Positions 36,569 through 46,447 are shown, counted from the first letter of the stretch. The stretch: 64,000 nt of DNA from Marivirga sericea (GCF_900177665.1 NZ_FXAW01000004.1:186001-250000); one strand, 5' to 3'. The notes: a model not told the origin generated them from the letters alone. Program-made: numbers and translations.

Positions 36569-37360
36569 TTAATAAAATCTTCTATTATTCTTCTGCCAAA
36601 TCTTTAACAGAATAAATGCTATTAACATCCCTCCCAAATGGGCATAATGTGCGACATTATCTCCCGGAACATTCTGTATGCCTGCATATAACTCATATAA
36701 TCCGTAGAAGGTTACAAGGTATTTAGCTTTGATGGGAATGGGTGGGAATAGTAAAAATAATTCCGTATTAGGAAACAGGAAACCGAATGCAAATAAAATT
36801 CCGAATACTGCACCGGAAGCTCCAATTAAAGGAACGTTTCCTTGAAAACGCACCACTTCTTTTACCCTCTGAATACTTCCATCAATGTATTGCTGACTCC
36901 CAGGATTTTCTCCGTATGCATCAATAAAATCATACCATTGCCTGTAGGCATAGTTCGCATTTTCTTGGATGAAAGAAACAAAGCTTTCATAATTCGGATT
37001 CTCAATGTATTGTTCTGCAGCGCTTTCTAATTGTTGCATTTCAATGAAATTCACAACCCCATAAAGAATTCCAGCACCCACACCTGTTACCATGTAGAAT
37101 ATAAAGAATCTTTTCGACCCCCAGAATCGCTCTAACATCGGTCCAAAAATGAATAGGGCAAACATATTCCCTAGCAAATGACCAAAACCTGAATGTAAAA
37201 ACATATAGGTGATGAATTGAAAAGGTTGGAAGGAATCTGCAAAGATATAGCGTAACCCAAAATATTGAGCCAATTCAAAATTCATGAATGAGGGAATAAG
37301 CAATAAAGCTATATTTATTATTAATAGGTTTTTAACTACTGGTGTAAGTCTGGCGAACAT
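36569..37360 (-). CDS. Rhomboid family intramembrane protease 2
   Basis: Second rhomboid of 263 residues with about six helices. HSGFGHLLGNMFALFIFGPM, the catalytic serine in IGASGAVFGI and the histidine in HYAHLGGMLIAF are all present. A long hydrophilic insertion (about 112-160, rich in Glu, Asn, Tyr and Gln) lies between membrane segments where most rhomboids have a short loop. The tandem arrangement suggests duplication or a heteromeric pair; sequence divergence between the two is large. Confidence 0.9.
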   Translation of the reverse strand: MFARLTPVVKNLLIINIALLLIPSFMNFELAQYFGLRYIFADSFQPFQFITYMFLHSGFGHLLGNMFALFIFGPMLERFWGSKRFFIFYMVTGVGAGILYGVVNFIEMQQLESAAEQYIENPNYESFVSFIQENANYAYRQWYDFIDAYGENPGSQQYIDGSIQRVKEVVRFQGNVPLIGASGAVFGILFAFGFLFPNTELFLLFPPIPIKAKYLVTFYGLYELYAGIQNVPGDNVAHYAHLGGMLIAFILLKIWQKNNRRFY

Positions 37361-37425
37361 AAATCTTTAATCTATAAATTTAAATAATAAGTATAATACC
37401 TGCTGAGAAGGCTAATAAAACCTAT

Positions 37426-39273
37426 CTAATTAAAAAAGCTTGCGATTCTATTGAGGTCAAAAATAATAAAAGTTGAATTACCGGAGGGCGCGTAATTGGG
37501 ATTTTGACAAGCAAACAATTTATCAATTAGTGCATTCATTTCTTCTCCGTTCAATTTATGCCCTGCCCTAATAGCTGATCTTTTTGCCAAAGAACGAGCA
37601 ATATTTTCATTTTTAGATACACTTAAAACATTTTTATTATGTTTAAATTGATCTATAAGCCCCTCAAAAACGGATTTCACTGAAGTATCAGTTAATTCTG
37701 TGGGCGCCCCATTAATCACCACTGTATCTTTGCCGAAAGATGATATCACGAAGCCTAATGCTTTCAATTCCTCCTCCATATCCATCACTAATGCGTAGTC
37801 TGGAGCTGATAACTGTACTTGCTCAGGAAACAGAAATTGTTGAGAACTCCCGTCACTATTTTGCAAATGACGATTGAACTTCTCAAATAAGATCCTTTCA
37901 TGGGCTGCTTGTTGATCAACTAGCATTAAGCCTGACTTAACTTGAGTGGCAATATACTTTTGATGAATCTGGAAAATACTTGTTTTTGCTTCTACACGCT
38001 CATTTGGTGCAGAGGAACTTTGACTTGTCTCATTGATTGCACTTCCAAAGGTCATTGACTGCTGCGTATCATCAATGAATGCCTCCTTATCTTCCTCACT
38101 GCTTATTTTATCGCTTAACTCTTGAAAATTAGACAAAATCTTATCCCATTCTCCATCATTATCTTTCGGTTGTCTGAACTTTTGATAGTTAGCAGCTTTT
38201 GTCGAGAATTCATCAACTCTATTTCGTTTAGGCGCATTAAAACTGAAATTTACATCACTATCAAAATCCAATGCTGGTGCTACATTGTGGGCGCCTAGTG
38301 CTTGACGAATTGCCGCAGCTAAGATACCATAAACCATTCGCTCGTCATCAAACTTAATTTCCGTTTTAGTGGGATGAACATTTACATCAATTCTTTTGGG
38401 ATCTATTTCTAGGCACAAAACGTAAAAAGGATGAGCTTCCTTGGCTAATAAACCTTCAAATCCATTCACCACGGCATGATGCAAATAGCCGCTTTTGATG
38501 TAACGATTGTTTACAAAGAAAAACTGTTCTCCACGCGTTTTCTTAGCAAATTCCGGCTTTCCAATGTAACCGTATATTTTTAATTGATCAGTGGTTTCTT
38601 CGCAAGCCACTAACTGTTCTTGATAATTCTTCCCAAACAAACCTACTATCCGTTGACTCAACTTTCCTGCATTCAATTGATATACATCCATATCATTTTG
38701 ATGCAGACTAAAAGCCACGTGGGGATTAGCTAGAGCTATTCTATGGAATTCGTCAATGATATGACGCATCTCCACCGGATTTGATTTTAGGAAATTACGC
38801 CTTGCCGGTACGTTATAAAAAAGATTCTTAACTGAAATAGTAGTTCCACCAGTATGTGCAGTGTGCGATTGCGTTTTAACTTCTGAGGCCTCTACTTGAA
38901 GCAAGACGCCTAGCTCTGCATCAGCAGTTTTGGTTTTAAGCTCTACTTGAGCAACCGCTGCAATTGAAGCCATAGCTTCACCCCTGAAACCCATAGTCTT
39001 TAAAGCAAATAAGTCATCTGATTTTCTGATTTTAGAAGTAGCATGCCGTTCAAAACACATTCTAGCATCTGTTTCTGACATCCCTAAACCATCATCAATC
39101 ACTTGAATCAATTGCTTTCCAGCATCTTTTACCACTAATTTTATTTTACTGCTCCCTGCATCAATAGAATTCTCTAGTAATTCCTTCACTACAGAAGCAG
39201 GTCTTTGGACTACCTCTCCTGCAGCAATTTGATTAGCAATTGCATCAGGCAATAACTGTATTATATCGAACAT
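37426..39273 (-). CDS. mutL: DNA mismatch repair protein MutL
   Basis: Links MutS mismatch recognition to strand incision. The N-terminal GHKL ATPase (about 1-330) has ENSIDAG, DDGLGM, FRGEAMASI and HVHP-like VNVHPTKTEI. A poorly conserved linker (about 340-425) follows, then a C-terminal dimerisation domain (about 430-615). The endonuclease motif DQHAAHERI is DQQAAHERI (from Asp453), and the later zinc-site motifs are AKRSA and APSGNS instead of ACxxA and CPHGRP, so nicking activity is doubtful. Two rhomboid genes follow. Confidence 0.96.
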   Translation of the reverse strand: MFDIIQLLPDAIANQIAAGEVVQRPASVVKELLENSIDAGSSKIKLVVKDAGKQLIQVIDDGLGMSETDARMCFERHATSKIRKSDDLFALKTMGFRGEAMASIAAVAQVELKTKTADAELGVLLQVEASEVKTQSHTAHTGGTTISVKNLFYNVPARRNFLKSNPVEMRHIIDEFHRIALANPHVAFSLHQNDMDVYQLNAGKLSQRIVGLFGKNYQEQLVACEETTDQLKIYGYIGKPEFAKKTRGEQFFFVNNRYIKSGYLHHAVVNGFEGLLAKEAHPFYVLCLEIDPKRIDVNVHPTKTEIKFDDERMVYGILAAAIRQALGAHNVAPALDFDSDVNFSFNAPKRNRVDEFSTKAANYQKFRQPKDNDGEWDKILSNFQELSDKISSEEDKEAFIDDTQQSMTFGSAINETSQSSSAPNERVEAKTSIFQIHQKYIATQVKSGLMLVDQQAAHERILFEKFNRHLQNSDGSSQQFLFPEQVQLSAPDYALVMDMEEELKALGFVISSFGKDTVVINGAPTELTDTSVKSVFEGLIDQFKHNKNVLSVSKNENIARSLAKRSAIRAGHKLNGEEMNALIDKLFACQNPNYAPSGNSTFIIFDLNRIASFFN

Positions 39274-39358
39274 TTAATTAAAACTATAGATTCCAAAATT
39301 TGAATTCGAAAATGCTTTCAAAAGCATCAGCAGATATTAAGCAAACTTGAATTAAATA

Positions 39359-39688
39359 TTATTTTCTTCTCCTCAAGAAAATATATAAAGGAACCAGCAA
39401 TAGCAAAGCAAAATAAACATTTGCTCCGTACATTAAATATCCCCCGATGGATAAGCCCACAATCAAAATCATTAAAAACTGAAATAAATCTGCAGAGCGA
39501 TTTGAAATTCTTCTGGTTTTATATGCCTCTCTGATGCTTTCAGCATTTACTCCGTTTCTTTCATTTTTCAATTCCTGCTTAATCCTATTGGTTCTTTTTT
39601 CCATATCCTCTTTTACAGGATCGTAATATCTTGGTTGAATTTCAAACCTTTGATGGCCTGGTATTCTAAATATAGATGGCATTTTCAT
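39359..39688 (-). CDS. Conserved hypothetical membrane protein
   Basis: Small protein of about 109 residues. A hydrophilic, charged N-terminal half (PSIFRIPGHQRFEIQPRYYD, then Lys/Arg/Glu-rich helix) is followed by two closely spaced membrane helices (about 70-88 and 91-105) and an FLRRRK tail, giving both ends in the cytoplasm. I recognise no functional family. An in-frame GTG at 39694 is possible, but the ATG at 39688 (or 39682) is preferred. Divergent from the GH3 gene and 85 bp upstream of mutL on the same strand. Confidence 0.7.
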   Translation of the reverse strand: MKMPSIFRIPGHQRFEIQPRYYDPVKEDMEKRTNRIKQELKNERNGVNAESIREAYKTRRISNRSADLFQFLMILIVGLSIGGYLMYGANVYFALLLLVPLYIFLRRRK

Positions 39689-39876
39689 AGTCACTTATTT
39701 AAAATTGATGAATAAAAGAACGAACATCTCGTTATGTAAGTTTAAATTGAGAACTGTTGATATGGTTTCAAATTAATTTAACAAATTAGCAGTTATATTC
39801 AAACTTACAGCATTCATTTTTCTTAGAAACAAACTTAATGTTAATTTAGCTTTTATCATAAATTCAAAACTGCCAC

Positions 39877-42828
39877 ATGTTCAAAAAAGTTTTATTCATA
39901 ACAAATCTCCTTATTTTTTCAATAAATGTCATTTCGCTTGGACAAGAAAGGTCCTTTCCGCAATGGGTTAATAAAACCTATAATGAAATGAGTCAGGAAG
40001 AGAAAATTGGACAGCTTTTTATGGTGGCCGCCTATTCCAATAAAGATCAACAGCATACTGAAAACTTATCCCTTTTGATAGAAAATTATCACATTGGTGG
40101 TTTGATATTTTTCCAAGGTGGGCCTGGCAGGGAAATCAATATAACTAATGAGCTGCAAGCTAAATCAAAGATCCCTTTATGGATAGGGATGGATGCAGAG
40201 TGGGGTTTAGGCATGCGTCTGGACAGCACCATGAACTTTCCTAAACAAATGACTTTAGGGGCTATCCAAGATAATAATTACATCTATCAACTAGGCGCTG
40301 AGATTGCTCGTCAAGCAAAATTGATTGGCGTTCACGTGAATTTCGCGCCTGTAGTTGATGTCAATAACAACATTAAAAACCCTGTGATTGGATATCGTTC
40401 GTTTGGAGAGGATAAAGAAAATGTAGCACAAAAAGGCGTGGCCTATATGAAAGGAATGCAAGACAATGGCCTTTTAGCAAATGCAAAACACTTCCCAGGG
40501 CATGGGGATACTGATTCTGATTCCCACATGACTTTACCTGTTATTAATCACAGTACAGAAAGGCTAGACGAAATAGAACTATATCCCTTCAAAAAGTTAA
40601 TTGAAAATGAGGTCAATAGTATGATGGTTGCCCATCTGCATATTCCTGCTTATGACGATACTCCCAATAAGGCTACTACTTTATCGAAAAATGTGGTAAC
40701 AAATCTCCTAAAAGAAGAACTGGGCTTTGATGGGTTGATATTTACTGACGCCTTAAATATGAAAGGTGTCAGTGATTTTTATGCCCCGGGAGAAACTGAT
40801 TTATTAGCATTTAAAGCGGGAAATGATGTTTTACTTTTCCCAATGAATGTCCCAAACGCCATCAAAATGATAAAAGAAGCTATTAAGAATAAAGAAATAG
40901 CTGAAGAAAGGTTAGAAGAAAGCGTGAAAAAGATTCTGCATGCCAAGTATAAATTAGGGCTGCATAAAGGATTTGAAAATTTAAATGCTGAGAATATCCA
41001 TCAAAAACTTAATTCGACTAAAGCTCAGATTTTAAATGAAAAACTATACTCAGAAGCGGCTACATTAGCGAAAAATGGTCAGGATTTTTTGCCGATCCAT
41101 ATCCTAGACACCACCAATTTTGCTTCTCTCTCATTAAGAGGAGATCAAAATAGCATTTTCCAGCAGTATTTAGATAAATACGCTGACTTCACTCACTATA
41201 ATCTCCCTAAGCAAAATATGGATCTCGGCGACTATAGTCAACTTATGAATCAGTTAAAGCAATATGAAACCGTCATAGTAGGCTTGCATGGAATGAATAA
41301 CTCTGCCTCTAAAAGATTTGGTTTAAAATCGGAAGACTTGCTGTTTCTGCAAAATCTTTCTGAACAAGCAAATGTCATTCTAACAGTTTTTGGTAACGCT
41401 TACAGTTTAAAATATTTGCAATCATTTTCTCATATTCTGATGATGTATGAAGACAATGATATCACTCAAAAACTAGCCCCTCAAATGATCTTTGGAGCAA
41501 AACCAACAAAAGGTAAATTACCTGTTTCTGTAGCAAAGGAGATGAAGGTTGGCACTGGAATCACCACCAAAACTTTAAATAGATTTGGTTACAGCAATCC
41601 TCTTGATGTCGGTATGGATCCTAAAATATTAGCTGAAATTGATGCTATTGCAGAAGAAGCTATTAACACGGAAGCCACTCCTGGTGGTCAAATATTGGTT
41701 GCTAAAGATGGGCAAATCGTTTACGAAAAAAACTTTGGTTATCAGACTTACCACAAGTACTCTAAAGTTGAAGATGAAACCATCTATGACCTTGCTTCCA
41801 TTACCAAAGTCACAGCTACATTGCAAAGTATTATGTTTTTGTACGATAGAGGAATTATTGATTTGGACAAAAAAATCAGTAATTATCTCCCTGAGCTTAA
41901 GAAAAGTAATAAACAAAATATGACTTTACGTAATATTTTGACTCACCAAGCAGGCCTAATTCCTTATGTTCCATTTTGGAGACAAACACATGACATGTTT
42001 GGCCTGAAAACACCCTTATACCAAAATCATGAAGCATCTCTCTATCCCAATCAATTAGCCTCAGGCCTTTATGGTCATCAAGTATTGGGAGATTCAATCT
42101 GGCAGTGGGTGATCGATTCGGAATTGTTGGAGAAGCCTAGGTGGCAAAAAAATTATAGTTATCGCTATTCTGATATGGGCTATTACATCATGCAAAAAAT
42201 AAGCGAGCGCATGATGAATATGAGTTATGAAGAGTTTTTAAATGAGAACTTCTATAAACCTATGGGCATGAGCACGATGGGTTTTCTTCCTTTGTGCAGA
42301 TTTCCTGAAAATCAAATTGCCCCAACAGAAAATGATTTAGTATTTAGAAATGATCTCATCAAAGGCTGGGTCCATGATCAAGGTGCTGCTATGGTAGGTG
42401 GAGTTGCAGGCCATGCCGGTTTGTTCAGTAACGCCAAAGATTTAGCCATCTTAATGCAAATGAACTTATGGGATGGTACTTACGGAGGTGTCAGATACTT
42501 TAGCAAAGGAACCGTTCCTTACTTTACCAGAAAGCAATTTGATGAAAATAGGCGAGGACTAGGTTGGGACAAACCTGTAGAAAAAGATGGACCCTCTCCG
42601 ACCTCTCACTACGCCTCTCCTTTAACTTTTGGTCATACAGGATTTACTGGCACAGCCGCCTGGGCTGATCCAGAATTTGGGCTAGTTTATATTTTCCTTT
42701 CCAATCGAGTTTATCCAGATGCCGGCAATCGAAAATTGATCTCTTCTAATATACGTACAAGAATAATGGACCTCATTTATCAATCTATTTTCGAATACGA
42801 ATCAAAGCAAGAAGATTATGTGAATTAA
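39877..42828 (+). CDS. Glycoside hydrolase family 3 / beta-lactamase-family serine hydrolase fusion
   Basis: Secreted two-enzyme fusion of 983 residues. Signal peptide (about 1-23). GH3 N domain (about 35-370) resembles NagZ-type beta-N-acetylglucosaminidases: NAKHFPGHGDTDSDSHMTLP and the nucleophile region IFTDALNMKGV. A GH3 C-like domain occupies about 390-570. A penicillin-binding-like serine hydrolase domain (about 600-965) has the SxxK nucleophile in LASITKVTA, YSYRYSDMGYYIM as the YxN equivalent and HTGFTGTAAW as the KTG equivalent. The combination suggests coordinated muropeptide or cell-wall processing in the periplasm; substrates are unproven. Confidence 0.92.
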   Translation: MFKKVLFITNLLIFSINVISLGQERSFPQWVNKTYNEMSQEEKIGQLFMVAAYSNKDQQHTENLSLLIENYHIGGLIFFQGGPGREINITNELQAKSKIPLWIGMDAEWGLGMRLDSTMNFPKQMTLGAIQDNNYIYQLGAEIARQAKLIGVHVNFAPVVDVNNNIKNPVIGYRSFGEDKENVAQKGVAYMKGMQDNGLLANAKHFPGHGDTDSDSHMTLPVINHSTERLDEIELYPFKKLIENEVNSMMVAHLHIPAYDDTPNKATTLSKNVVTNLLKEELGFDGLIFTDALNMKGVSDFYAPGETDLLAFKAGNDVLLFPMNVPNAIKMIKEAIKNKEIAEERLEESVKKILHAKYKLGLHKGFENLNAENIHQKLNSTKAQILNEKLYSEAATLAKNGQDFLPIHILDTTNFASLSLRGDQNSIFQQYLDKYADFTHYNLPKQNMDLGDYSQLMNQLKQYETVIVGLHGMNNSASKRFGLKSEDLLFLQNLSEQANVILTVFGNAYSLKYLQSFSHILMMYEDNDITQKLAPQMIFGAKPTKGKLPVSVAKEMKVGTGITTKTLNRFGYSNPLDVGMDPKILAEIDAIAEEAINTEATPGGQILVAKDGQIVYEKNFGYQTYHKYSKVEDETIYDLASITKVTATLQSIMFLYDRGIIDLDKKISNYLPELKKSNKQNMTLRNILTHQAGLIPYVPFWRQTHDMFGLKTPLYQNHEASLYPNQLASGLYGHQVLGDSIWQWVIDSELLEKPRWQKNYSYRYSDMGYYIMQKISERMMNMSYEEFLNENFYKPMGMSTMGFLPLCRFPENQIAPTENDLVFRNDLIKGWVHDQGAAMVGGVAGHAGLFSNAKDLAILMQMNLWDGTYGGVRYFSKGTVPYFTRKQFDENRRGLGWDKPVEKDGPSPTSHYASPLTFGHTGFTGTAAWADPEFGLVYIFLSNRVYPDAGNRKLISSNIRTRIMDLIYQSIFEYESKQEDYVN

Positions 42829-42916
42829 CAAGCCAATCCAATTTTTTAAACATTACGACAGACCATTACGTTTTAAAATCCATCTAATAATAAAATTACT
42901 ATTTAATAACAAATAA

Positions 42917-44059
42917 ATGAATATAGGTATTGTTTGCTATCCAACTTTTGGTGGAAGCGGTGTTGTAGCTACAGAATTGGGGAAAGCACTAGCTAAGAAT
43001 GGTCATAATGTACATTTTATCACCTATTCACAGCCTACCCGCTTGGATTTTTTCAATGAAAATCTTTTTTATCACGAGGTAGATATTAGAACCTATCCAT
43101 TGTTTCAATACCCACCCTATGAGTTGGCTTTAGCCAGCAAAATGGTCGATGTTGCTCAGCATGAAAAATTGGATTTATTGCATGTACATTATGCAATTCC
43201 ACATGCTTCAGCTGCCTATATGGCAAAACAGATACTGAAAGAAAAAAACATAAATATTCCAGTCGTAACTACCTTGCACGGGACTGATATAACCTTGGTA
43301 GGAAAAGACCCCTCCTACGAACCAGTGGTCACATTCAGTATTAATAAATCAGATGGCGTTACTGCAGTATCAGAAGATTTGAAGAAAGATACTTTAGAGC
43401 ACTTTGATATCTATCAACATATAGAGGTAATTCCTAATTTCATAGATCTCAACAGATTTAAAAGACAGAAGAAAGAACATTTCAAGACCGCTATTTGTCC
43501 CAATGGAGAAAAGTTATTAGTACATACATCCAATTTTAGAAAAGTGAAACGAGTGGAAGATGTTATTCATGTCTTCAATAACGTTCGCAAAATAATCCCA
43601 GCCAAACTCTTATTAGTGGGAGACGGTCCAGAGAGAATAAAAATGGAAAAGCTCTGTCGTGAATTAGGTACATGCGAAGACATCCGTTTTTTAGGGAAAA
43701 TGGAAGCAGTAGAAGAAGTATTATCTGTGAGTGATTTATTTTTGATGCCTTCCGAAAAAGAGAGCTTTGGCTTGGCTGCGCTGGAAGCCATGTCGTGTGA
43801 AGTTCCGGTTCTTTCTTCTAATGCTGGCGGAATTCCTGAGTTAAACATAGACGGGGAAACAGGATTTACTTGCAATGTAGGAGATGTTAAAGACATGACT
43901 GAGAAAGCTTTGTATATTTTAGCTGATGAGAATTTAGATCGGTTTAAAACTGCTGCATTGGAAAGAGCAAAGAAGTTTGACATTACAAATATTCTACCTT
44001 TGTATGAGAATTTCTATGATAAAATTCTGAAAAAAGAATTAGCTGAAAGAGCATCATAA
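42917..44059 (+). CDS. bshA: N-acetyl-alpha-D-glucosaminyl L-malate synthase
   Basis: First enzyme of bacillithiol biosynthesis, transferring GlcNAc from UDP-GlcNAc to L-malate. GT4-family protein of 380 residues. The N terminus MNIGIVCYPTFGGSGVVATE and the segments HVHYAIPHASAAY and TTLHGTDITLVGKD are characteristic of BshA rather than generic GT4. The C-terminal donor site is SEKESFGLAALEAMSCEVPV. BshB and BshC genes are not in the window, so the low-molecular-weight thiol pathway is dispersed. Confidence 0.92.
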   Translation: MNIGIVCYPTFGGSGVVATELGKALAKNGHNVHFITYSQPTRLDFFNENLFYHEVDIRTYPLFQYPPYELALASKMVDVAQHEKLDLLHVHYAIPHASAAYMAKQILKEKNINIPVVTTLHGTDITLVGKDPSYEPVVTFSINKSDGVTAVSEDLKKDTLEHFDIYQHIEVIPNFIDLNRFKRQKKEHFKTAICPNGEKLLVHTSNFRKVKRVEDVIHVFNNVRKIIPAKLLLVGDGPERIKMEKLCRELGTCEDIRFLGKMEAVEEVLSVSDLFLMPSEKESFGLAALEAMSCEVPVLSSNAGGIPELNIDGETGFTCNVGDVKDMTEKALYILADENLDRFKTAALERAKKFDITNILPLYENFYDKILKKELAERAS

Positions 44060-44149
44060 TAGAATTCGTTGAACAAATCCAGTAAGTAGTCGTTAAAAAG
44101 CCATAGTTAATCGAAGAACAACTTTTTAAAATTGTCACTTTTATTGATT

Positions 44150-44776
44150 ATGGATATAACACACGAAAAAGACGTTAAAAGATCGGGTACGAAAAAACTA
44201 TTTGAGAACCCGATACTAGAAAAATTAACAAGGAGTCATTTTTCAGTACCTCTAAGCATTTTAGCAATTATTTCAACCTACCTTGCTTATCTTGCTTTTA
44301 CTCAATTTAATCTTGAGGTTACAACTTTTACAATTCTGTTTACTTTGGGTTTCTTTAGTTGGACCTTGGGCGAATATTTCATACATCGCTACATTTTCCA
44401 TATGGATGACGATAAAAAATGGAAGAGATGGGTAACCTACACCTTTCATGGTATTCATCATGAATATCCAAAAGACAAAGACAGAATTGTGATGCCTCCC
44501 GCTGGTGCTATTTTAATCAGCAGTATAATTTTTGGAGTATTTTGGCTATTCCTTCAAGAATATGCCTTTGCTCTTGTACCTGGATTCTTAATTGGATATT
44601 TAGTTTATGCTTTTGTTCACTATGCTATTCACGCCTATCAGCCACCGAAAAACTTTCTGAAATGGTTATGGATATATCATAGCATCCACCACTACAAACA
44701 TCCAGATAAATATTTCGGGGTGTCATCTCCAATCTGGGATTTTGTTTTCAACACTGTTCCTAAAAAGAAAAATTAA
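44150..44776 (+). CDS. Sterol desaturase/fatty acid hydroxylase family protein
   Basis: Di-iron membrane hydroxylase of 208 residues with four or so helices. Histidine clusters are HRYIFH, HGIHHEYP, HYAIHAYQ and HSIHHYKH, the expected ligand set for the fatty acid 2-hydroxylase branch. In Cytophagales it may act on sphingolipid or lipid A acyl chains, which is inference. The frame is open to a TTG at 44132, but ATG at 44150 gives MDITHEKDVKRSG and is preferred. Its TAA overlaps the next ATG by 1 bp (TAATG). Confidence 0.9.
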   Translation: MDITHEKDVKRSGTKKLFENPILEKLTRSHFSVPLSILAIISTYLAYLAFTQFNLEVTTFTILFTLGFFSWTLGEYFIHRYIFHMDDDKKWKRWVTYTFHGIHHEYPKDKDRIVMPPAGAILISSIIFGVFWLFLQEYAFALVPGFLIGYLVYAFVHYAIHAYQPPKNFLKWLWIYHSIHHYKHPDKYFGVSSPIWDFVFNTVPKKKN

Positions 44777-45582
44777 TGGCTTCAGTTAGTGTATTAGGGT
44801 GTGGTTGGTTGGGGTTTCCACTTGTAAAGAAGTTACTAGAAAAAGGCTATACAGTAAAAGGAAGCACCACCACTAGCTCTAAGATACAAGAACTAGAAGC
44901 GTGTGGAATTGAAGCATATCATATTAATTTACCTGCGAAAAACATAAATAAAGATTTCTTCAAATCTGAGTATGTAGTGATAAATATTCCACCAAAAACA
45001 TCGAACAAGGGTGTCAATCATCATTTTGATGGTATAAAATCTATTATCCATCACATAAAGCCTCCTCAGAAGATCATTTATATCAGCGCCACTTCTGTAT
45101 ATCCAAAAGTTGACTATCCCATAAAGGAAGAGCATGAATTGGACCAGCAGTCGGAAAGAGCTCAAGCCCTCATTCAAACAGAGCAATTACTACTAAATAC
45201 TTTTCACAGTAATTTAACAGTGATTAGATTTGGTGGATTACTGGGTTACGATAGAATTCCAGGCAAATACTATGCAGGGAAAACCTTAGACCAACATGAG
45301 CAAAAGGTCAATTACATTCATAGAGATGATGCTGTAGGAATAATTGAAGCAATAATACAGCAAAAACGTTGGGGCCATATTTTAAACGGAATAGCCCCAA
45401 AACATCCGAACAAGAAACAAGTTTTTTCCAAAAATGCCAAAGATTTTAATTTTCCTCCCCCAAACTTTGCAAATACAAAACAAAGACTTACCAACAGAAT
45501 AATCGAAAGCTCCAAAATTGAACATATTTTAGATTATTCATTCATTTACCCTGACCCGATTGATTTTTTTTATACTAATTAA
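44776..45582 (+). CDS. NAD(P)-binding epimerase-like protein (YeeZ-like)
   Basis: Rossmann-fold protein of 268 residues: SVLGCGWLGFPLVKKLLEKG (about 4-23) carries the dinucleotide-binding GxGxxG variant, IIYISATSVYPKVDYPI follows as in extended SDR epimerases, and YIHRDDAVGIIEAI lies near the C-terminal half. The usual YxxxK catalytic pair is not evident, as in YeeZ/TDE-type members whose substrates are unknown. It is translationally coupled (TAATG) to the preceding fatty acid hydroxylase gene. Confidence 0.82.
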   Translation: MASVSVLGCGWLGFPLVKKLLEKGYTVKGSTTTSSKIQELEACGIEAYHINLPAKNINKDFFKSEYVVINIPPKTSNKGVNHHFDGIKSIIHHIKPPQKIIYISATSVYPKVDYPIKEEHELDQQSERAQALIQTEQLLLNTFHSNLTVIRFGGLLGYDRIPGKYYAGKTLDQHEQKVNYIHRDDAVGIIEAIIQQKRWGHILNGIAPKHPNKKQVFSKNAKDFNFPPPNFANTKQRLTNRIIESSKIEHILDYSFIYPDPIDFFYTN

Positions 45583-45641
45583 AGAAATGACTTTTTAAAC
45601 ATTCTATTATTTACTATCATTCGGAAGTTTTACCAAAAGTT

Positions 45642-46391
45642 ATGTGCACGCTAACATATTTACCACTTTCCGAAGAACAATACCTCTTAACTACCAACAG
45701 GGATGAAAGCCCGGACAGAGGTCAATCTGGATTTCCATCTTATCATCATGTAGAAGGAAAAAATATAATATTCCCTCAGGATCCAAAAGCGGGAGGTACT
45801 TGGGTGGCGACTTCAGATAATGGAATCAGTGTATGCTTATTAAATGGTGCAAATGAGCCACATGAATTGAAACCTCCGTATAGAATAAGTAGAGGATTAG
45901 TTGTAATGGAGGCTATCGAATGCATTAAGCCCGATGAATTTTTCAAGAATTATGATTTCACAGGCATTGAACCTTTTACGATGGTTGTGCTCTTCCATGA
46001 CCCTGTCTTAAAAATATTAGAATTCAAATGGGATGGAGAAAATACATTTTTAGAGGAGAAAGATCCTAGAAAACCGCATTTATGGGCATCTGCACAACTT
46101 TACACCAAAAAATCTATCCAAGATAGGCAGCAGTGGTTCGAAAAATGGTTGAAAAAGCATTCCGATTATTCTATTGAGTCTATAATGGAATTCCATAGAA
46201 ATGCAGGCTCTGGTGATTTAAAGAATGACATGGTGATGGACAGAGGCATTGTAAAAACCGTAAGTATCACAAATATTTCTTCCTTGAAGGGCATTATTAA
46301 CATGACGCACAGCAACTTACTTCAAAATAGTAGTCAACAGATTAGCTTATCCCAACATGTGAACCAAGAGTTTTCGCATCATATTTTATAG
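45642..46391 (+). CDS. NRDE (TANGO2-like) family protein
   Basis: Protein of 249 residues starting with an N-terminal cysteine after Met (MCTLTYLP) and LLTTNRDESPDRG, the NRDE motif. The initial Cys could become the N-terminal nucleophile, as in Ntn-hydrolase-fold relatives, once Met is removed; that is an inference. GGTWVATSDNGISVCLLNG is typical of the family. The eukaryotic relative TANGO2 affects lipid and haem handling, but the biochemical activity is unsettled. It stands alone between the epimerase-like gene and the VWA gene. Confidence 0.88.
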   Translation: MCTLTYLPLSEEQYLLTTNRDESPDRGQSGFPSYHHVEGKNIIFPQDPKAGGTWVATSDNGISVCLLNGANEPHELKPPYRISRGLVVMEAIECIKPDEFFKNYDFTGIEPFTMVVLFHDPVLKILEFKWDGENTFLEEKDPRKPHLWASAQLYTKKSIQDRQQWFEKWLKKHSDYSIESIMEFHRNAGSGDLKNDMVMDRGIVKTVSITNISSLKGIINMTHSNLLQNSSQQISLSQHVNQEFSHHIL

Positions 46392-46426
46392 AACTCAAGT
46401 AACAATCACTTCTGTTTATTTGTAAT

Positions 46427-46447
46427 GTACCCTAAACATTTGGGTAC
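46427..46447. promoter_or_regulatory. GTACCC/GGGTAC inverted repeat upstream of the VWA gene
   Basis: GTACCC (46427-46432) and GGGTAC (46442-46447) form perfect arms; extra TAAA/TTT pairing lengthens the stem. It lies 74 bp before the VWA gene start and 36 bp after the NRDE stop. No T-run follows, so an operator is as plausible as an mRNA-end hairpin. Confidence 0.3.

Noticed and set aside
41629-41923. Two opposed open frames of about 95 codons inside the GH3 fusion gene
   Set aside because: Both are shadows of the well-supported GH3/serine hydrolase reading frame.
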